Below, in pieces: positions 6,547-11,029 of a stretch of 11,029 nucleotides of DNA (positions are counted from its first letter, which is position 1; each line of letters opens with the position of its first letter). Made by a program: the position numbers and the translations under genes. The notes below the pieces were generated by a model. The model saw only the letters and a list, made by a program, of their open reading frames with translations, was not told the DNA's origin and did not search any database. This DNA comes from an uncultured Microbacteriaceae bacterium (lineage in GTDB: Bacteria; Actinomycetota; Actinomycetes; Actinomycetales; Microbacteriaceae), in the NCBI GenBank assembly GCA_946481135.1, contig CAMLMQ010000094.1, positions 1 to 11,029 on the forward strand, in the 5' to 3' direction.

Positions 6547-7395
6547 ATGACGCTGACGACGCTCACGCCCGTCGATCCGGTGCTCGCGCCCCTCGTCGAC
6601 CGTGCCGCGGAACTCCTCGCCGGGCGCCGTCTCGCCGTCCTCACCGGCGCCGGTGTGAGCACCGACTCCGGCATCCCCGACTACCGCGGCCAGGGCGCGC
6701 CCGTGCGCAGCCCGATGACCTTCCAGACCTTCCTCGCCGACTCGCGAGCCCGCCAGCGCTACTGGGCCGGCAGTCATCTCGGGTGGCGTCACTTCGCCGG
6801 GGCGGGACCGAATGCCGGGCACCGCGCCGTGGCCGAACTCGAGACGGCGGGCGTCGTCAACGGCGTCGTCACGCAGAACGTCGATGGACTGCACCTGCAG
6901 GCCGGGTCGCGTGCCGTCGTCGAGGTGCACGGCTCGATCGACCGCGTCACGTGCCTCACGTGCGGCCAGCAGTTCGCCCGCGAGGACATCGCCGCTCGGA
7001 TGACGGTCGACAACCCCTGGCTCGCGCAGCCGGAGACGGTGAAGCTCAACCCCGACGGCGACGTCGACATCGATGCGGTCGATGCGATGAGGGTGCCCGA
7101 CTGCACGGTCTGCGGCGGGATGCTCAAGCCCGACGTCGTCTTCTTCGGCGAGTTCGTCCCGCCGACGAAGTTCACGCAGGCGTCGGCGCTCATCCGGTCG
7201 GCCGGGGCCCTCGTCGTCGCCGGCTCCTCCCTCGTGGTGAACTCGGGGATCCGGTTGCTCGATCAGGCCGCGAAGCGGCGCATCCCGATCGTCATCGTCA
7301 ACCGCGGCGAGACGAAGGGCGATGCGCGGGCCTCGCTCAAGATCGACGCCGGCGCATCCGAGGTGCTCGTGGCGCTGCGGGAGCGGCTCGCCTGA
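6547..7395 (+). CDS. NAD-dependent protein deacylase, class II sirtuin (SIRT4-like, 282 aa)
   Basis: Predicted Sir2-family enzyme that uses NAD+ to remove acyl groups from lysines; ADP-ribosyl transfer or lipoamide removal is also possible for this class. Seen: the NAD-binding block GAGVSTDSGIPDYR at 34-47, TQNVDGLH at 109-116, catalytic His128 in VEVHGS, four zinc-binding cysteines (136, 139, 186, 189), KPDVVFFGE at 194-202, GSSL near 226 and VNRG near 251. The long zinc module between the Cys pairs contains an NPDGDVDID segment, as in the SIRT4 type, and GAGVST...IPDYR is the class II form of the motif. All catalytic residues are present. The ATG start is supported by a strong ribosome binding site 5 nt upstream. 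It is followed 41 bp later by a histidine phosphatase gene on the same strand, which has its own candidate promoter. Confidence 0.95.
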   Translation: MTLTTLTPVDPVLAPLVDRAAELLAGRRLAVLTGAGVSTDSGIPDYRGQGAPVRSPMTFQTFLADSRARQRYWAGSHLGWRHFAGAGPNAGHRAVAELETAGVVNGVVTQNVDGLHLQAGSRAVVEVHGSIDRVTCLTCGQQFAREDIAARMTVDNPWLAQPETVKLNPDGDVDIDAVDAMRVPDCTVCGGMLKPDVVFFGEFVPPTKFTQASALIRSAGALVVAGSSLVVNSGIRLLDQAAKRRIPIVIVNRGETKGDARASLKIDAGASEVLVALRERLA

Positions 7396-7414
7396 CGCGA
7401 GCGGGATTCGGGTC

Positions 7415-7434
7415 CGTTCCCTAGGATCGGAACG
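7415..7434 (+). promoter_or_regulatory. Inverted repeat over the candidate -10 of the phosphatase gene
   Basis: CGTTCC (7415-7420) and GGAACG (7429-7434) form a perfect 6-bp inverted repeat with an 8-nt spacer that contains the -10 candidate TAGGAT (7422-7427). The ATG follows at 7437, 9 nt after the -10, and there is no Shine-Dalgarno sequence. The repeat could be an operator, or a small hairpin ending the sirtuin transcript. The TAG of the box is in frame with the ATG. Confidence 0.4.
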
Positions 7435-7436
7435 CG

Positions 7437-8063
7437 ATGACCGACCTCTACCTCGTGCGCCACGGCGAGACCGACTGGAATCGGCAGCGCCGCATCCAGG
7501 GCCGCACCGACATCCCGCTCAACGACGCCGGACGGGAGCAGGCCCGACTCACCGGGATGCTGCTCACCCGACGCCCGGTCACGCGGGTCTACGCGAGCCC
7601 GCTCGGACGTGCCCTCGAGACGGCGCAGATCATCGCCGCGCAGCTCGGCCTCGGCGAACCGCACACGCGTGACGCCCTCGTGGAGCGCGACTACGGCGCC
7701 GCGGAGGGCCTGAGCTTCGCCGAGATCGACGCACGGTATCCGGAGGGGATGCCCGTGCCGGGCCGCGAGTCGCGCGAGGCCGTCGCCCGTCGGGTCGTCC
7801 CGGCGCTCGTCGAGCTCGCCGCCGAGCACCCCGGCGAGGCGCTCGTCGTCGTGAGCCACGGCGGCGCGATCCGCGCGGCGCTCATGGCCGCGGAGCCCGA
7901 CGCGGGCTTCGGGCCGATCACGAATGGCTCGGTGCACAGCTTCCATGTCGATGCCGGCGACGTACGCCTCGTCGCCTTCGACGACCCGATCGAACTCGCG
8001 GCGGTCGATCCGCGCGCGGGCGACATCGAACTGCAGAACGCCGTCGAGGCGCGCGAAGGCTGA
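7437..8063 (+). CDS. Histidine phosphatase superfamily protein (phosphoglycerate mutase-like, 208 aa)
   Basis: Predicted phosphatase of the branch-1 histidine phosphatase family; the substrate is unknown. Seen: the RHGETDWN motif with Arg8, the phospho-accepting His9 and Gly10; the second active-site Arg58 in SPLGRALETA; the acidic residue Glu83 in VERDYG, the probable proton donor; and the second active-site His141 in VVSHGG. The PVPGRES segment (106-112) resembles the PGGES loop of PhoE/CobC-like phosphatases. Length is normal for a phosphatase and too short for the classical phosphoglycerate mutase (about 250 aa), so glycolysis is unlikely. The ATG is the natural start: RHG sits at the usual residue 8, and an in-frame TAG lies 15 nt upstream. 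It converges on the glycosyltransferase gene with only 6 bp between the stops. CobC-type alpha-ribazole phosphatase is possible but nothing here supports it. Confidence 0.93.
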   Translation: MTDLYLVRHGETDWNRQRRIQGRTDIPLNDAGREQARLTGMLLTRRPVTRVYASPLGRALETAQIIAAQLGLGEPHTRDALVERDYGAAEGLSFAEIDARYPEGMPVPGRESREAVARRVVPALVELAAEHPGEALVVVSHGGAIRAALMAAEPDAGFGPITNGSVHSFHVDAGDVRLVAFDDPIELAAVDPRAGDIELQNAVEAREG

Positions 8064-8069
8064 GTCCGC

Positions 8070-9155
8070 TCAGGCGTCGTCGGGGCGTGCCTTGGCGGCG
8101 ACGCGGCGCAGCACCTCGTACAGCACCCCGGCCGAGCGGTCCCAATCGAACAGCCGCGCCTGCTCGCGTGCTGCGGCGGAGTGCCGCGCCCACGCGTCCC
8201 CGTCGTCGAGGCTCCGCACGGCGGACGCGAACGCGCGAGGGTCGTGCGGGTCGGCGTACACCCCGGCGTCGCCGCCGATCTCGCGGAAGATCGGGATGTC
8301 GCTCACGACGACCGGGGTGCCCACGCTCATCGCCTCGACGAGCGGGATGCCGAAGCCCTCGTCGAAGGAGGCGTGCACGAGCGCGAACGCCTGCTCGAGC
8401 AGCTCGGCATACTCCTCGTCGGTCACGCCGTCGGCGAACTCGATCGCGTCGGCCGGGGCGAGGGCGGCGAGTCGCGCGCGCTCGTCCGCGGGCACGCGGC
8501 TGAGCAGCCGGAGCCGGAAGCCCGGCAGCTCGTGCAGGGCCCGCGCGAGCGTCGCGACGTTCTTGTAGGGCATGAACGACCCCATGTAGACGAGGTCGCG
8601 CGTCGTCGGCGCCCGGCGTTCCGGCGGGTCGGCGTCGATCGGGTCGGCCGCATTGCGGACGACCGTGACGGGACGGTCGGTCAGGCGGTGCTCCGCGATG
8701 AGCGCCCGGGTCGTCTCCGAGACGGTGACCACCTCGTCGGGGCGGGAGAGCGCGCGCCGCTGCGGGATCCACGTGAGGTGGTAGAGCCACCAGCCGATGC
8801 GGATGTACCAGGGGAGGTCGCGCGGCGGCGTGCGGTGCCGGTGGTAGATGACGTCGTGGAGGGTCAGCACGAGACCGTAGCGGCGCCCCGCCGACCCCAT
8901 CGTCTGCAGCGGACTGAACACGGCATCCGGGTTCAACCGGTTGAGCTGTCGGGCGATCCACGGCTCGCGCAGGCTCGTCGGCGCCGACACGAGGTGCCAC
9001 GGCAGGTCGGGCAGCTGAGCCAGCTGCGCTTCGTCGCTGATCAGCATCTCGACCGGCATCCGCTTCGCCAGGGCCGCGACGAGACGGGCCGAGTAGCGGC
9101 TGATGCCGTCATGGTGGTCGGTCCGCACGTAGCGGCAGTCGAAGAGCACCCTCAC
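8070..9155 (-). CDS. Glycosyltransferase family 4 (GT-B fold, 361 aa)
   Basis: Predicted retaining glycosyltransferase that moves a sugar from an activated donor onto a lipid, glycan or other acceptor; donor and acceptor are unknown. Seen: an N-terminal Rossmann-like half with a Gly-containing acceptor loop (HDGISRYSARL, 15-25), LHDVIYH at 99-105, TVSE at 144-147 and YMGSFMPYKN at 190-199. The hallmark EX7E motif is EGFGIPLVE at 266-274, followed by AMSVGTPVVVSD. No signal peptide or transmembrane helix is present, so it is cytoplasmic or peripheral to the membrane. The GTG start at 9155 overlaps the stop of the upstream alpha/beta hydrolase gene by four bases (GTGA), a standard sign of translational coupling; the frame is open upstream, but that part is out-of-frame hydrolase sequence. 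The next in-frame GTG, two codons on, is an alternative start. Confidence 0.93.
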   Translation of the reverse strand: MRVLFDCRYVRTDHHDGISRYSARLVAALAKRMPVEMLISDEAQLAQLPDLPWHLVSAPTSLREPWIARQLNRLNPDAVFSPLQTMGSAGRRYGLVLTLHDVIYHRHRTPPRDLPWYIRIGWWLYHLTWIPQRRALSRPDEVVTVSETTRALIAEHRLTDRPVTVVRNAADPIDADPPERRAPTTRDLVYMGSFMPYKNVATLARALHELPGFRLRLLSRVPADERARLAALAPADAIEFADGVTDEEYAELLEQAFALVHASFDEGFGIPLVEAMSVGTPVVVSDIPIFREIGGDAGVYADPHDPRAFASAVRSLDDGDAWARHSAAAREQARLFDWDRSAGVLYEVLRRVAAKARPDDA

Positions 9156-9997
9156 GACAGGCGTTCGGCGACGAAGGAACGGATGGCGTGCGCGGCCGCG
9201 TCGGGGGTCTCGTAGTGCACGAGGTGGCCGACCCCGGGGATGACGTCGAGCCGCGCGTCGGGGAACGCCTCGAGCAGGGCGAACTGTCCCGGCAGTGGGG
9301 CGACCTCGTCGCGCTCCCCCGCGACGAGCAGCACCGGCTGCCGGATCCGGGGCGCGACGGCGGCGACCGTCGTCGAGAGCGACGCGTCGAAGCCCTCCAC
9401 GACGCTCGCCCGGGAGCCGAACGCCGAGAAGTAGGCGTGATGCTGGGCGTGGATGAACCGGCGCAGGTCGCGGTCTCGGGTCTTCGCGAGCTTGCTGCTC
9501 ATGCCCTGCACGACGAGGGGGTTGCCGAGCCATGCTCGGGCCGCACGCTCCGGGAGTCGCCGCGCGACGGCGTAGAAGAACCGGGTGGCGCCGATGCCGG
9601 CGACCTTGCGCGGATCGTCGGCGATCGGGTTGACGAGGATGACGGCGTGCGCGGGGAGCCCGTCGGCGACGGCGTGGGCGACGACGATCGACCCGAACGA
9701 GTGGCCCAGCAGAATCGGCGACTCGAGCCCGAGCGCGCCGAGGAAGGACGCGAGCCACTCCCCGTAGCCGGCGATCGAGTGCGGAGCCTCGGTCATGGGG
9801 GTCGACTCGCCGAAACCCGGGAGGTCGGGCGAGACGATGTGGAAGTCCGGCAGCTTCGCCACGACCGGCTCGAGCCCGTGGTGGTCGCCGCGGTAGCCGT
9901 GCACGACGACGATCGTGGGTCCGTCGGCGGGCGTGCCGTACTCCCAATAGCGCACGCGGCTGCCGAGCAGGTGCAGGTCACGCGTGAGGATGTCCAT
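9152..9997 (-). CDS. Alpha/beta-fold hydrolase (281 aa)
   Basis: Predicted hydrolase of the alpha/beta superfamily; the substrate is unknown. Seen: the oxyanion loop VVHGYRG at 31-37, the nucleophile elbow GHSFGS with Ser100, an acid Asp230 in AGERDEVAPL, and the catalytic His258 in GVGHLVHYE. A cap region at about 125-205 separates the two halves. There is no signal peptide, so it is cytoplasmic. The ATG at 9997 fits the fold, an in-frame TAG lies 15 nt upstream, and AGAAGG sits only 2 nt before it, so initiation may be leaderless. It is the first gene of a coupled pair with the GT4 gene and diverges from treS across 38 bp. Co-translation with a glycosyltransferase suggests work on a glycolipid, glycoside or acylated sugar, but that is inference. 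Confidence 0.93.
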   Translation of the reverse strand: MDILTRDLHLLGSRVRYWEYGTPADGPTIVVVHGYRGDHHGLEPVVAKLPDFHIVSPDLPGFGESTPMTEAPHSIAGYGEWLASFLGALGLESPILLGHSFGSIVVAHAVADGLPAHAVILVNPIADDPRKVAGIGATRFFYAVARRLPERAARAWLGNPLVVQGMSSKLAKTRDRDLRRFIHAQHHAYFSAFGSRASVVEGFDASLSTTVAAVAPRIRQPVLLVAGERDEVAPLPGQFALLEAFPDARLDVIPGVGHLVHYETPDAAAHAIRSFVAERLS

Positions 9998-10006
9998 AGC
10001 CTTCTC

Positions 10007-10029
10007 AGTCTAGGGAGGCTGCCTAGACT
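10007..10029. promoter_or_regulatory. Perfect inverted repeat carrying both divergent -10 boxes (treS / hydrolase)
   Basis: AGTCTAGG (10007-10014) and CCTAGACT (10022-10029) form an exact 8-bp inverted repeat with a 7-nt spacer. Read rightward, TAGACT (10024-10029) lies 6 nt before the GTG of treS. Read leftward, TAGACT (10012-10007) lies 9 nt before the ATG of the hydrolase gene. The two promoters therefore overlap fully, so polymerases should exclude each other, and a symmetric regulator could bind the repeat. Neither -35 is strong. Confidence 0.6.
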
Positions 10030-10035
10030 CGTTCA

Positions 10036-11029
10036 GTGACCTTCACCGCCCCGATCACGCTCCCCGGTCTGGCCCTCGACCCCCAGTGGTATCGCCGCTC
10101 GGTGTTCTACGAGGTCATGGTGCGCTCGTTCGTCGACTCGAACGGCGACGGCTCGGGAGACCTCGGCGGGCTGATCTCGAAGCTCGACTACCTCCAGTGG
10201 CTCGGCGTCGACGCTCTCTGGATCCCGCCGATCTACGCGTCGCCGCTGCGCGACGGCGGGTACGACGTCGCCGACTACAAGACGATCCTCCCCGAGTACG
10301 GCACCCTCGACGAGTTCCGTGAGCTCGTGACGAAGGCGCATGAGCGGAACATGCGGATCGTGATCGACTTCCCGCTCAACCACACGTCCGACCAGCACGA
10401 GTGGTTCCAGCAGTCCCGCAGCGATCCCGACGGCCCCTACGGCGACTTCTACGTGTGGAGCGACACCGACGAGAAGTACCCGAACGTGCGCATCATCTTC
10501 GTCGACACCGAAGACTCCAACTGGACGTTCGACACGGTGCGGCGGCAGTTCTTCTGGCACCGGTTCTTCTCCCACCAGCCCGACCTCAACTTCGAGAACC
10601 CGGCCGTGCATGAGGCGATCTTCGACACGGTGCGGTTCTGGATGGACCTCGGGGTCGACGGCATCCGTCTCGACGCGATCCCGTACCTGTACGAGTCGGA
10701 AGAGGGCTCGGGCGAGGGCGAGCCGGAGACGCACGAGTTCATCCGCGCCCTCCGTCGCATGATGGACCTCGAGTACCCCGGGCGCGTGCTGATCGCCGAG
10801 GCGAACCAGTGGCCGAAGGAGGTCGTCGAGTTCATGGGCACGGCCGAGGAGCCGGAGTGTCACATGGCGTTCGACTTCCCGGTCATGCCGCGCATCTTCT
10901 ACTCGCTGCGCTCCCAGTCGGCGTCGGAGCTCGTGCACATCCTGTCGGAGCAGACCGAGATCCCCGAGGGTGCGGGCTGGGGGGTCTTCTTGCGCAACCA
11001 CGACGAGCTCACGCTCGAGATGGTGTCCG
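10036..11029 (+). CDS. treS: Trehalose synthase / maltose alpha-D-glucosyltransferase, N-terminal part (331 aa, cut by window edge)
   Basis: Interconverts maltose and trehalose by rearranging the glycosidic bond; GH13 family (TIM-barrel), cytoplasmic. In actinobacteria it links trehalose to the maltokinase/GlgE route. Seen: the TreS-typical opening WYRRSVFYEVMVRSF at 18-32, SNGDGSGD at 35-42, YLQWLGVDALWIPP at 52-65, DGGYDVADY at 73-81, and GH13 region I DFPLNHTSD at 111-119. Nucleophile Asp213 sits in GIRLDA, acid/base Glu255 in IAEANQW and the third carboxylate Asp323 in RNHDE. The DFYVWSDTDEKY and SHQPDLNFENP blocks separate it from plain amylases. The GTG start is forced, because TAG of the -10 box is an in-frame stop 12 nt upstream and the next Met is residue 28. 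The reading frame is intact and continues past base 11029; the C-terminal part is not in the window. Confidence 0.96.
   Translation, partial: MTFTAPITLPGLALDPQWYRRSVFYEVMVRSFVDSNGDGSGDLGGLISKLDYLQWLGVDALWIPPIYASPLRDGGYDVADYKTILPEYGTLDEFRELVTKAHERNMRIVIDFPLNHTSDQHEWFQQSRSDPDGPYGDFYVWSDTDEKYPNVRIIFVDTEDSNWTFDTVRRQFFWHRFFSHQPDLNFENPAVHEAIFDTVRFWMDLGVDGIRLDAIPYLYESEEGSGEGEPETHEFIRALRRMMDLEYPGRVLIAEANQWPKEVVEFMGTAEEPECHMAFDFPVMPRIFYSLRSQSASELVHILSEQTEIPEGAGWGVFLRNHDELTLEMVS

Noticed and set aside
6478..6930. N-terminal extension of the RNA methyltransferase
   Set aside because: It runs antisense to the sirtuin gene, and the family N-terminus is already complete from the ATG at 6477.
6547..8063. 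Sirtuin plus histidine phosphatase as a CobB-CobC cobalamin pair
   Set aside because: The sirtuin is class II rather than the CobB class, the phosphatase has no specific CobC mark, and no other cobalamin gene is in the window.
9156..9947. N-terminal extension of the GT4 glycosyltransferase
   Set aside because: It is the alternative frame of the alpha/beta hydrolase gene; the GTGA overlap gives the proper start.
10033..11001. A 322-codon minus-strand open frame opposite treS
   Set aside because: It lies entirely antisense to a clear trehalose synthase; its composition is Val/Glu/Arg/Asp-rich with no recognisable motif.
1..11029. Defence island, mobile element, CRISPR, prophage or a new multi-gene system
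   Set aside because: No integrase, transposase, direct-repeat array, tRNA-associated att site or restriction/toxin gene is visible. The helicase is the only defence-like protein, but it has no defence partner beside it, and composition is even throughout.

Overview
The window reads as ordinary chromosomal DNA of a high-GC actinobacterium. Very high G+C, many GTG starts, an N-anchored S11 carboxypeptidase, TreS-type trehalose synthase and several promoters whose -10 box sits right against the start codon all fit Actinomycetota; the family Microbacteriaceae is my best guess (inference from gene content and style, no search was run). It is almost fully coding: ten genes, nine complete and one cut by the right edge. 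No gene-free stretch exceeds about 130 bp. I see no tRNA, rRNA, CRISPR array, insertion sequence, prophage or integrase.

Left part (1-3484, all minus strand): a DEAD/DEAH-type superfamily 2 helicase, the translesion polymerase DinB (Pol IV) upstream of it, and a small three-helix GlsB/YeaQ-type membrane protein upstream of that. A strong hairpin follows the membrane protein gene, and a weaker GC hairpin lies between dinB and the helicase gene. Both dinB and the helicase gene have their own candidate start-proximal promoter, so they need not form one operon.

Middle (3485-8063): a 132-bp divergent gap, then a cytoplasmic SGNH/GDSL hydrolase (plus) converging on an N-terminally anchored D-Ala-D-Ala carboxypeptidase (minus), with a SpoU/TrmH-family RNA 2'-O-methyltransferase upstream on the same strand. 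A 69-bp divergent gap leads to a class II (SIRT4-like) sirtuin and a histidine-phosphatase family enzyme (both plus).

Right part (8070-11029): a GT4 glycosyltransferase and an alpha/beta hydrolase form a translationally coupled minus-strand pair (GTGA overlap). They diverge from a partial trehalose synthase gene (treS). The 38-bp gap between them holds a perfect 8-bp inverted repeat that carries the candidate -10 boxes of both promoters.

The genes do not form one pathway. Themes are DNA repair/tolerance, cell-wall maturation, RNA modification, protein deacylation and sugar metabolism. I found no new multi-gene system. The most interesting signals are regulatory: repeated -10 boxes 6-9 nt before start codons (candidate leaderless transcripts), four of them with the TAG of the box in frame as a stop, and inverted repeats over two of these promoters.
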